Below, piece after piece: positions 44,575-55,200 of a stretch of 64,000 nt of DNA. The stretch spans positions 2,108,001-2,172,000 of the forward strand of contig OX442323.1 of NCBI GenBank assembly GCA_949358305.1, given 5' to 3'. How positions within the stretch are numbered: position 1 is the stretch's first letter; every line of letters begins with the position of its first letter. The notes beneath the pieces were generated by a model. That model saw only the letters and a program-made list of their open reading frames with translations, was not told the origin of the DNA and did no database searches. The translations under genes and the position numbers were made by a program. Source of the stretch: Strigamia acuminata (taxonomy: Eukaryota; Arthropoda; Chilopoda; Geophilomorpha; Linotaeniidae).

Positions 44575-45654
44575 TGTGGTGACCTCAAATATTCCTATTT
44601 GAGTGCGCACCATATTTCCAAATTGTCTTATAAACATATTCAACAAACTTATATGTTTTGTTTCAATGTAAATTGAAATAAAACATACATTAATAAAATA
44701 TAAAACAAGACACAATATTACCCAAATAATATTGTGTTTTGCAGCAAGTTTTGGCCCAGCAACAGCGTCAACCAATCGCGCTGCAGCGTGCATTGCTTTG
44801 ATGATGCTGCTAGGCGTGTGCCTGGGCGGAGCATCCCTTCCCCTCGCGCGTGCCCGGCTCGATTGTTGCACACGACCCGAAGGCGGCCGTGTGTGATCTT
44901 CATGCAACTCGTCATCTGCGCAGCTTTTCTGAGCAGATTTAGAAGTGAGCCAAACGGTTTTGGCCCACTCTTCCCGCACTCTTGATTCCACCTCCAAACT
45001 GTTCACAACCGTGTCAAACTTCTGCCAAAACTGCAAAGTGTGATCTGTGATTCTTGGACGAATTGAGTTTCATCGCTGGTCTGTACCCACTGTACGGAAT
45101 AGCAACTTTCTAGCTTGAATTACTACGAGTAATTTAAGCCATTTCTGTGTGTGAAACTAACATCGAGTTTACTCTGTTAGTTTGAAGGCTTTGTGTCGAG
45201 TTTAACTCCACAAGGCGAATTGTGTTAAGACGGATTGTTACGTCGAGCTTGCTCCGTAATAATCAAATCGCTGTGTGCAAGACGTATTCTCGTGTTGAGC
45301 TTGCTCCGCGAGGATTTTTAGTATATTTTAGCAAAGTATTTTAGCGTCGAGTTTACTCCGCTAAAATCCCGCGCTCACACGACGCCATCGACGCCATTTT
45401 GGAGCCAACGGTCAACTGTGAGTGTCCAAGTACGAAGAGAAACCAGATCGACCCAGTCATTACACTTATTATTTCGCATTATATTCGGGTGTATTTAAAA
45501 CGATTAAAACAATCTAATTTTTCCTTTACTCTGTGTAAAATCATTCCCCTAGACAACCATTTGGCCACAGAGTAGAAGTCCTGTACGGCATCTCACCGAC
45601 GATTGCTTATTAAATTTATATAATTTAATAAGTAAAAACCCGGATCGCCGCACA
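44575..45654 (+). repeat. Gypsy-E 3' LTR
   Basis: Starts TGTGGTGACC right after the purine tract. The most plausible end is GGATCGCCGCACA at 45654 (1080 bp, close to the 1084 bp of the solo LTR at 30522). The start forms a hairpin (CTCAAATA/TATTTGAG with outer GGTG/CACC). The right boundary lacks proof because the 5' partner is absent. Confidence 0.7.
45114..45367 (+). promoter_or_regulatory. Array of structured stem-loops in the Gypsy-E LTR
   Basis: Six hairpins in 254 bases. The first (45114-45138) has arms CTTGAATTACT/AGTAATTTAAG. The next five (45157-45180, 45189-45215, 45234-45263, 45286-45315, 45338-45367) share an inner core: bulge TC (TT once), GAG, a 4-5 base loop (TTTA, TTTAA or CTTG), CTC. 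Their outer arms of 6-9 pairs are unrelated between hairpins but complementary within each: CTAACA/TGTTAG, CTTTGTG/CACAAGG, ATTGTTACG/CGTAATAAT, ATTCTCGTG/CGCGAGGAT, ATTTTAGCG/CGCTAAAAT. All mispairs are G-U on the plus strand. Probably functional in element RNA; role unknown. Confidence 0.75.
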
Positions 45655-46129
45655 ATGGCGAATTGAGAGAAATTTGCCATTGGGACTGCTTTTGGACGGA
45701 ATAAGGTTGAAATTCGCCATTCGTCCGAATGGCCAGATTCGCCCTTGGAACGGCACCCCCTTTTCCTGCGTTGCGTCGCTTACTTCAACTTGGAGTTGAA
45801 GCAGGAATTGGCGTCAACGTCAAGAATTTTTGGACGCAACCAGCTTGCGTTGCGTCAGGGTAAACCTAGCTTTAGTAGTGAAATGGAGCAGTTGGAGGAC
45901 TAGAAATCTTTGTCTGTCTGACTTCTTTGAGATTGATTCCATTCCTGGGGCAGGATACGGAACAGAACCTTTCCTGAAAAGTAAAATTCAGTTTTTCACT
46001 TTTGTAGAAACTTAATAATTGTAATAGCATTGTTCAGAAAAATATTGAAAAAAAAATATATATATACCTGTGTATTCTAAAATTTAGCACAAAAATTAAA
46101 CAAAGACTTTTTCTCCTTGTTCACACCAG
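45655..46129 (+). other. Intron-3 remnant upstream of DUF229 copy 3
   Basis: 45655-45765 has repeated AATGGCGAATT / AATTTGCCATT-like words in both orientations, possibly a MITE edge. From about 45770 it matches intron 3 of DUF229 copy 2, including the right end of the MITE. Exons 1-3 are not found to the left. Confidence 0.6.
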
Positions 46130-47560
46130 ATAAAACCAGACGTGGAAAAACGCTGTGACGAGAAATTCGAAAAATGGAGCCAAAAAACCAAAAATCTAAT
46201 ACGAGAAAGACTAAGCGTGACAATTGTCGGAATAGACTCGACGTCACGTCTCAACTTGATCCGCCAAATGCCCAACACATACAACTTGCTAAAAAACAAC
46301 ACCAACACAATCGAGTTACAAGGCTTCGTTAAAGTGGCCGACAACACATTAGTTAACGTAATACCACTGCTAACAGGACTTTACGCCGAGGAATGTTGGA
46401 ACGAAACATTGCAGTCACCATTTGACTACTTAAACATCATCTGGAAGAACTTCAGTGACAAAGGTTACCGAACATTTTACGCGGAAGACTATCCATACAT
46501 TACAGGATTCAACTACAAAAAGCGAGGTTTCTACAAACAACCAACAGATTACTACATGAGACCGTTCCACTTGGCAGTCGATGACTCAAATGTTAATAAG
46601 GTGGAGCCGAATTGCCACAATAACCGGCCGGAAGTAAACGTCACTCTGCAATGGTTGATGGATTTCTTAACGACTTTTAAGACAAAGCCCACGTTTGCCT
46701 TTCTGTTCTTCTCACGCTTGACCCATGATGGTATTAACGATGGAAGCCAAGGCGATCATTTGTACCACGATTTCCATCGAGAATACGGCAGAAGCCTTCT
46801 CGACCGCAACTCCATTCTGGTAACCTTCAGTGATCACAGAACCCGCTTCGGCGAAATCCGGAACACAATTATAGGAAAGCTGGAAGAAAGGATGCCCTTT
46901 GTTTTCCTCACATTCCCTCCGTGGTTCCGGGAGAAATATCCCAAACTGTGGCGAAATCTTCGAGTCAACCAGAACAGATTGACCACTTTCTTCGACTTGC
47001 ACGAAACGCTCAGACAAATCCTCGGCTTTACGGGCGTAGACGTAGAAGCGGACGTCCGCAATCGGGCATTAAGCCTCTTCTCGGAGATTCCCCCGGAACG
47101 AACTTGCGAGGATGCCACCATCTTGCCTCATTGGTGCACTTGCAACGAGAAGAAAGCGGTGGCGCTCACCGATCCCCGAGTTCTAAATTCGGCGCAATTG
47201 ATGGTCGCGGAAATCAATAAAGAGTTGTCCGGTCAGGAGAAATGTGCACGTTTGTCGGTGGACGAGATTCGGGATGCTCGAGCGAGCGGATTCAGAGAGG
47301 AAATCTTACGGTTTCAAAGCAGCGTGAATGATGTGATTGATCGCAAGGTGATATACGGCGACAAATTGCCAAGTGTGTGGGAATTTCTCGTGACAATTTT
47401 GGTGAAACCGAGCGGTGCAGTTTTCGAGGGCACGGTTACGTATTTTGAGGCTACGGACAAGTATGCGTTATCCGGAGATGTCAGCAGAATTAACGTGTAT
47501 GGAAATCAATCGCATTGTGTTACCGGTCCGCATTTGAAGAAATATTGTTACTGCATTTAG
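46130..47560 (+). pseudogene. DUF229 family gene, copy 3 (last exon only)
   Basis: Acceptor CACCAG at 46124-46129, then an open exon of 477 codons including the stop, very similar to the last exon of copies 1 and 2. It starts mid-protein, so the transmembrane anchor and Cys-containing exons are missing here. They may lie in the gap or be lost. Differences in key places are GIDSTSRLN instead of GIDSVSRLN, FSDHRTRFGE instead of FSDHGTRFGE (Gly to Arg in the metal-site motif), and a TAG stop one residue earlier. The C-terminal half is nearly identical to the other copies, as if homogenised by gene conversion. The poly(A) signal is at 47683-47688. Listed as a pseudogene because no start is available; it could be a working 3' exon of a gene split by Gypsy-E. 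Confidence 0.7.
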
Positions 47561-48469
47561 TAAATCTACTGTAGATGACTGCAAAATGTTTTATGATTGA
47601 GCTAACAATGCGTGCCGATGCCGACTTTGCGTGGCGTGGCTTAAAGTGGGCATTTTGATTTATTGAGTGAGATAAATGAAAGAATAAAGCAGAAAACTTA
47701 CCTATATAATGTCGATGGAATTCATACACATCTAGTCTGGGGCATGCGCATCAGTAACAGGCTTTGAAAAGTTTGAGGAATTGTTATTTTTCCGGTTAAT
47801 GCGAATTCAACGAAATATAATGGCTGCCAAATTTTGGCTTCACTATTTCGTTGCTAAACTTATTTAATCGCTCACGATTGTTTCATTATGGGAGATCTCC
47901 ATCTAGATGCACAGCAATGGCCGCACTAAACTTGGTAGGCTATGACATCATAAGTTCGAAAGTTGTAATGACGTCATCTTAAAAACTCGAGGTTTTTGCT
48001 GTTCATTTTGATTTGCACCTTGCACGATGTGTTGTCGTGAAATAAATTGAAGACTAAATATTTTGTATTATTAGCGGTTTGTACGTAATGACTAGCACCA
48101 GTATTGTTTGCAGTAAAAGCCAAAATGGCACTCAACAGCCAAAACATAAATTATTTTCCTTTTTGTGGCCGCACGACAATGGTACATGCTTGGTTTATTA
48201 CTCTAGCAAAGCCTATAGAAACTCCTCTTGTCGTTGGAGTGCTGCTATAGCAATTCGTAACAATGCTTTGAATATTTTGAAATTTTGTCCTATTGGGTGT
48301 TTTTTTTTTCCAAAATTATTTTAGTGATTTTTAACTTATTTTGAATACTATTTTTGTGTCTTCAGCCAGCCTTAAATTTTGGACTAAATTGACAGTGCTC
48401 TTCAACTTTGTAATTTTGCTGTGCGATAGCTACAATAGTTGTGTAAAAATATGCATAGAGTAAAGAAAG
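47561..48469 (+). other. 3' flank of DUF229 copy 3
   Basis: Matches 28518-29530 downstream of copy 1 with small indels; homology stops near 48418. AATAAA is at 47683-47688. No gene. Confidence 0.75.
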
Positions 48470-48903
48470 TACCGTATTACCCCGCCTATAGCTGCATGCC
48501 GTTGGGCATGGGTTCATCACAGTTTTGAAATCGCACGTAAAAAATCTATACCGGCATGCCGGTATAGAGCGAAACATGCCGGTTTAAGTGAAAAAATTGG
48601 TTTTTTGTTTTTTTTTGTTTAAAAGAGCCCAGATGATAAATTATGTTAAAATTTAGGCCTGAAATTTAAGTTTTCTTGATATTCTGAAGATTACTACTAA
48701 ATTTTGTGGAACCTTTATAGAAATTTTGGCCAATTTCCTACATTTTGGACATCTAAATATGCGTTTTAAGCATGTTTTGGGCTCAAAATTAAAAAAAAAT
48801 TCGTACTCACTTACACCGGCATGCCGTTAAAAAGGGGGTTTATCGGCATGCCGGTAATACTCGCACTACACCGGCATGTGGCAATAAGCGGGGTAATACG
48901 GTA
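48470..48903. mobile_element. Mariner-type MITE
   Basis: Perfect inverted ends CCGTATTACCCCGC flanked by TA at both sides (48470-48471 and 48902-48903), as for Tc1/mariner. Inside, ACCGGCATGCCGG palindromes recur near both ends. No transposase. Confidence 0.85.
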
Positions 48904-49107
48904 AGAGTCGGCACTCTCCCGTTTTTGGCGCAATCAGGCCACGCCTCCAATCGACACTAGCGCTCGTAGTGGTGGGGATGCTACCAACAGTTCCAGATCA
49001 TGATACCCGAAATAATTGAAATAATTGAAATAATTTGACAATGGCACCTCTAAACTGCAATGGACATTATTGTAGTACCTACAACTCACTAGTTTTTTAA
49101 TAAAAAA

Positions 49108-49475
49108 TTATTAATTTTGACCAATATGGATCGAAAATCATTAATTTTGACCAATATGGATCGAAAATAATTAATTTTGACCAATATGGATAAAAAATAA
49201 TCAGTTTTTAATCAGAATAGAGCAAAAATCAGCAGTTTTTGATCAGAATTGAGCAAAAATCAGCAGTTTTTGACAAATTTTGATCAAAATTCATCAGTTT
49301 TTGACCAATTTTGATCAAAATTCATTAGTTTTTTACCAATTTTGAGCAAAAATCATTATTTAATAACCAATTTGGTCCAAAATTCATCATTTTACAACCA
49401 ATTTGGTTCAAAATTCATCATTTTACAACCAATTTGGTTCAAAATTCATCATTTTATAACCAAAACAACTAAAAT
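49108..49475. repeat. 30-bp tandem repeat with progressive divergence
   Basis: About 12 units. The left units read ATTAATTTTGACCAATATGG plus ATCGAAAATC; units change stepwise to a right-hand form with CATCATTTTACAACCAATTTGG. Neighbours are most alike, as expected for local unit duplication. Confidence 0.85.
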
Positions 49476-50729
49476 AAATTCATCAGACTTCGCTCCATTT
49501 TTAATGTAAATAATGCAAAATTACTCTGCTTGGATTCTGTTGTTGTACTTGTTTTAATTAAACATTACTCACTACCTATTTTAACCTATTCAAACTAATT
49601 TAACTACATGTGTAAACAGATGACATTAAAACTTGAGCTTATTATATTCACCTTTCAATGTATTTCTGTTCTGGAATGAAATATAAATTTTTTTTTAATA
49701 AATATTGTTATGTGGATTCTGGGTCTCAAACAGATCTCCACACAACCGGTTTTCTTAGGTGAATGTGAGGAAAGAAAATAAGTGAAATCAGAATTTAGGT
49801 TTAATCTTAACTGGCCTTTTTATTAACCGGACAGTTGATAACTGTTCGATTTCTCATTCAATTTACAAATGTGGCTATTAACCATTACACTTTATTTATC
49901 ATTGAATTATTCATGGATGAACTGGCATTTACACTCATAAGTTTACAAGCTTTATTAACACTTTTCAAACAACTGTGTAACGAATTGTATTTGATCAACA
50001 CTAAAGGCAGTCGTCAGCCGGTCCCTGTATTGGGCGACATCAGACTCCTTGCAAAGTAATGTGAGTGATCATACCTGCAAAGTAACTTAAGATTAAGTGA
50101 GCTGTCTTAATGTGGGTGGACACTTTTAGACGAAATCTCCTATAACCCCCGTTATCTAATTGATCGGTCTAGTCACATGGCGATGACGGTTTCCATTCGT
50201 CAGCGCCATCTATGACCGAAATATAGCAACATTAAACGAATTATATTTCAAATCGAGCGCTACGGATCGCCCGCCAATCGGGACGGTCCGTACGCGTGAC
50301 AATATATTAATAATAATATAAAATCTTAATTTATCTAATGAATATTTGGACATTTGCAGCTCCGATACATTGCTAGCTAGTAGCTGAGCCACACGATCAG
50401 CATCCCAACTACACGAGGGCGCCACCATCGATATGACGTTTATGACGCAACAATGATTGCACAAACTACAAAGGTTCCGACAAAGAGTGCCAGCTCTTTC
50501 TTTCTTTACTCTATGACCATATGGCTTGACACAGCAGATCACAACTTACGTCACTCCAACACACTGACCAATGGTCTCGAGGTCAGCTCTGGAGTGGCAC
50601 AGAGAAGATGATGAGAAAGTTGAGTTGTAGACACCAGCGAGAGCAGCCAAACAACATGCTATCCTGCCTGCACATTTCAAACTGCAGGAGCTTCAGGAAT
50701 CTTTGCAACCATGAGTGACTAATGCATCT
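49476..50729. other. Intergenic, no gene recognised
   Basis: AT-rich on the left, GC-richer at 50100-50500. Contains the second copy of the 72-bp repeat (50516-50587). Confidence 0.6.
50516..50587 (+). repeat. 72-bp repeat, partner of 29541-29612
   Basis: Two differences in 72 bases from the copy at 29541-29612, same orientation. Confidence 0.8.
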
Positions 50730-50952
50730 ATACTCAAAACCACCACAACGTTGATCTATTTCACTGGTGTAGGGACACAAAAAAGTAACTCATAACACCA
50801 GAATTGTACTCGAACTCCAGACATTGTGATCGATTAACAACAGTTGTTTCATTGTCAAAGGAATAGAACTACTTTTCCACGTAGTAGAACACAGCATACA
50901 CAGTTAGGCGAAAACAGGCTGAAATAGATCAACGTTGTGGTGGTTTTGAGTA
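50730..50952. mobile_element. 223-bp MITE with about 33-bp inverted ends
   Basis: Arms start TACTCAAAACCACCACAACG (inverted at the right end) and match perfectly over about 33 bp, flanked by TA. Tc1/mariner-like by its TA flanks. Confidence 0.75.
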
Positions 50953-51817
50953 TAACAGAATTAGGTATTTACGCAGGACAGCAAGTTCTCTGTTCAGAAT
51001 GCGCTCACCTCGCCTTAACCGGGTGAAACAAAGCAAAACAAATCAAACTAAAACCTACACAGACAATAAATTCAAAATTTCAATGCTATTCGAACTATTG
51101 ATGCAGTAGTCATTCCTGGCCACGGAATCAACACAGGGATTCCTTAAGCGCCTGCAGTTTGTAAATGTGCTTGAAGCTCATCTGCAGAATGAGCGTTTTT
51201 GGTTGTATCCACCAGGTAGTGCAAAAACTCACTGAAATGTTGTGACAAATTGACATTTAAATGATGTTATACAATCGCCTTCACATCACAGCGCAGTTCA
51301 AACACCGCTGTAAAATCAAATTAAAAATGTAATTAAACAAAATAAAAATTTAGTTTGGCTTCAAACGAAATTTAAATTTTATTCACATCTCACCTTATAA
51401 TATGGAAAAACAATACTTAAGCTTATTTATAATGGATGGAAGTTGTTGGGCAGAAATAACATTTAATGATGACATTAACGTAATTAGATACAATTTTAGA
51501 TGTTACAACTACAATAAATCGGATAAACGTTAGTATTTTTTTCCAAAAATATTTCAATTAACAGATATGCATTTGTAATTTTTCTTTTTCTTTTTTTTCA
51601 CCTATTGAAACACAACAATACAAGTTATTTTTGTCTTGTCCTTTGGTTACACACATACACGTATATCATTAAATTCAGGTACACTCCCAGCACTTGGAAA
51701 ATAAATAAAATAAAACTACGAGAGAAAAAAAGAGACTTAGCTGCCACGAAATGGAAAACTGAAAAATGGAATGTTTCGACTAGAAAGTGTTTTTTTGTTT
51801 TTGTTTTTGTTTTTTTT
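50953..51817 (-). other. 3' region of the guanylate cyclase gene
   Basis: Possible 3' UTR downstream of the stop at 51818-51820. On the minus strand an AATAAA poly(A) signal candidate lies near 51372-51377 (TTTATT on the plus strand). No other gene seen. Confidence 0.4.
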
Positions 51818-52297
51818 TCATACAAAATTCTCGTTCTTAAAACTGATGGTAGGCGCAGACCTGTACCTATTGACAATGGTGTTTCCATTTCTTTTCAGCT
51901 CCTTAAGAATATTGATTTTACATTCCTGAAATACATTGGAGCAACTCAAATAATTGGCTTTGCTCGCACTTTCGTATTGGGTGGACGAGAAGTTCTTGAA
52001 TCGGACGTTGGGTTTTGTTTTCAAATCGTTCAAGAGACATTTGTTGGCGGACGTGGTCGGACTGCTCGGCAAACTGTTGACGGGCGACGTGTTTTCCAGC
52101 TCGGCAAAGCCGTCGGTGGTGTCCGATTCGTACGATTCGGTTATGCGGGGCAGCGACGTGGACAGTTTACGCACGGGCGAAGGGATTGGAAATGGCAAGA
52201 AAGATCCGCTACGCACAGAGCTCATTTCAGTCTTGGGGAAACGTGACAGAGAATTCTCCACCCCTACTAGCCAGTATGTTCTCATTTCACCTTTCCC
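51818..52297 (-). CDS. Guanylate cyclase: last exon and C-terminal tail
   Basis: Starts [14 protein letters not shown], the end of the cyclase domain, then about 145 residues rich in Ser, Thr, Pro and Asn ending KNENFV. The long low-complexity tail recalls the extended tail of Gyc76C-type receptors and could hold phosphorylation or scaffold-binding sites. A further intron near the end cannot be excluded. Confidence 0.8.
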   Translation of the reverse strand, partial: GKGEMRTYWLVGVENSLSRFPKTEMSSVRSGSFLPFPIPSPVRKLSTSLPRITESYESDTTDGFAELENTSPVNSLPSSPTTSANKCLLNDLKTKPNVRFKNFSSTQYESASKANYLSCSNVFQECKINILKELKRNGNTIVNRYRSAPTISFKNENFV

Positions 52298-55200
52298 CTG
52301 AATAAAAACAAATTGATGTATTCAGTTCAAATAGAATAATTAGGTGTACAAGAAATACCTTGATTGGAATGAGTCCTCTGTCTTCGACATGAAAGCCTTT
52401 GATTTTATCCAAAATAGTCTTACAAGCGTGACTTACGTGAATCTTAAGTGCTGTAGAATGAAAAAGGCATGTTGTCAAGTTTGTTTGAAATTTGTTTTTA
52501 TAGAAATGGATAAAATAGTGGCCTGTGTTTGAGGTGGATCTTTTGCTCCTGGTTCAAATCTGTCAACGTGCAAAAGGAGTTTTGGGTTGGATAAGAAAAG
52601 AAAATACACCACGTGTAAAATAATGCCATTTTTTTCTGTAAAAATTCAGTTTTCTTCGAAAAATAAATGCATTTTTAGATAGAAAAGTGCTATTTCAGAT
52701 GAAAAAGTGCTATTTCAGATGAAAAAGTGCTATTTCAGATGAAAAAGTGCTATTTCAGATGAAAAAGTGCTATTTCAGATGAAAAAGTGCTATTTCAGAT
52801 GAAAAAGTGCTATTTCAGATGAAAAAGTGCTATTTCAGATGAAAAAGTGCTATTTCAGATGAAAAAGTGCTATTTCAGATGAAAAAGTGCTATTTCAGAT
52901 GAAAAAGTGCTATTTCAGATGAAAAAGTGCTATTTCAGATGAAAAAGTGCTATTTCAGATGAAAAAGTGCTATTTCAGATGAAAAAGTGCTATTTCAGAT
53001 GAAAAAGTGCTATTTCAGATGAAAAAGTGCTATTTCAGATGAAAAAGTGCTATTTCAGATGAAAAAGTGCTATTTCAGATGAAAAAGTGCTATTTCAGAT
53101 GAAAAAGTGCTATTTCAGATGAAAAAGTGCTATTTCAGATGAAAAAGTGCTATTTCAGATGAAAAAGTGCTATTTCAGATGAAAAAGTGCTATTTCAGAT
53201 GAAAAAGTGCTATTTCAGATGAAAAAGTGCTATTTCAGATGAAAAAGTGCTAGTTCATTTTTTAATTTTAATTCTTATTTAGGCCACTATTTTGTTCACA
53301 TTTGCAAACATATATGCTCACGTTGTCCGGAAGACTCCATTCTGGATGCTGTGTTTACCGTATCCCCAAAAAGGCAGTAACGAGGCATCATCATTCCAAC
53401 TACACCCGCGGCGCAGGAACCAGAATGAATCCCAATCCTGAGTTTCAACAGTTCCTTAGGCCTGTCTCTGATCTCAAAGTTCTTTATAGCCTTAAGAAGA
53501 TGCAGCGAAAGACGAGCGATTTCGCCCGCGTGCAAATCACCATTCCTAATTGGCAAACCGCTCACAACCATGTATGCGTCTCCGATAGTCTCCACTTTGT
53601 AAACATCGTAGTTGCCAATTATAGAATCGAACGTCGTGTACAGATCATTCAACAAATCAACCACCTGCAAACAAAACTCATCAACCGACCGAATTAATTC
53701 GACAAAACACCGATATACCCACATGGTTCAAAAATACGTATACCCAAGGTACCTAAAATTGAGTCAAACCTCGTTATAACGAATTTATTGTTATAACAAA
53801 TCGTTAAAAATGGCTTGGCCGTAGAACACCAGATTAACAAATTTTGATATAACGAGCCGCCCTAAGGTCACCCCCTTTGTGGGTGGACTGACCCAGAGTA
53901 GGGAAGGAGGGAGCTAAGTGGTGTGGGGAGAAAAGATACAGACGCCAGCAAGGGCAACCATGCCCGGTGCTGACTCCGCTCTCCTCACCATTCACCATTG
54001 CGACGCTCAGTAGCATGGCGATGAGCCTGCTACAGCTTCCATGAGCGGCTGCATGGGTCGTATTCGGGTAAGTATGACACGAATGTTATGTTTAACCGAC
54101 CTCGTCATACATGGGGTTCACACCCTGTGTGTGACGGGTCGGTTGCCGGTGCGGCGTGCCATTACGGTACCCCTGCACCCGGGTGACGGGATTCTCCAAC
54201 CCCTAGACAAACATATTAAAGGCCAACAACCAACAATATGGAGTCTCTTGTCATTATTTACATGAGTATGCGTCCCAAACCAGGATAACCAGTCTTCAGG
54301 TTACCTTGGCGAAGACCATACCAGTCACAAACAAACCGATTTCTCAGATCTCTTGCGATTCATTATAACGAGGCTCGACTGTATTGTAAAATATATTTTT
54401 GAACCGTATGGGGATAAACGTACTTGAAATGGGGTGCTCTTAGCCGAAAGACCAGTGAATCCCACAATGTCGCTGAAGTAAATGGTGACGGAGTCAAAAC
54501 TTTCGGGAACCACCTGCTCGCCACGTTTTAACTGGTCCGCAACCGACCTTGACAAAGAGCGAAGATTTTGTATCTTGGTTGCACTGTTGAAAATACGTTT
54601 GACTTTACTTGGGTAACATTCGATGTAACAACGCATCCGTCTTCTTCTTCTCTTCCATGAGTTGGTGAGTTCTATCTTGGACCAATCCTTCCAAATTGTA
54701 CGCGTATTTTTCCATTATGTTCAGCATGTTGTCGAATATACACGGTTTCCTGTAAGAGCATGGAATGTGTCATCGGTCAAGCGCGGGACCAATCTACTTA
54801 CAATCCAACTTGCATTTCCTTTAACTTGACCCTAACTAATCGGAAATCGGGTCTTTCGTCCGGATCCTCCTGCCAGCAATCCTGCATGCACCACACTATA
54901 TAATCGGGGCAACTCAACTCTTGCGTCGAAGGCCGGAACATCTTCACGTGGTATTGACCCGGATCAATCACTCTGTCTAGAATTTCTGGAATGAATGTAC
55001 AATATTTATAAATATTTATAAATATTTATAAAAAAAATCAGACTGGGGACTTTAACCTTTGTATGATAATGGAATATTGCCCCATGGACCGTTTTTGCCA
55101 ATAAGTTCGTGCAAAATAAAACCGAATGAATAAACGTCGCCTTTTTGACTTCCGCGAGCCGGTGCCGAAGGATTCCTTAATAATTCTGGAGCTTTCCACA

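Larger units (their letters stand above)
38987..45654 (+). mobile_element. Gypsy-E LTR retrotransposon, 3' part, with a spliced accessory gene
   Basis: Begins in RNase H at the gap edge and continues through integrase (frameshifted near 40075), a 3.2-kb region holding an intron-containing gene, a purine tract (TTAAAAGGGGGGGGAAG, 44558-44574) and an LTR of about 1080 bp (44575-45654). The accessory gene lies inside the element because it is upstream of the purine tract. The 5' half is missing or in the gap. Confidence 0.85.

Noticed and set aside
52681-53252. CRISPR-like regular repeat array
   Set aside because: Units abut without spacers and lie in a eukaryotic intron; it is a minisatellite.
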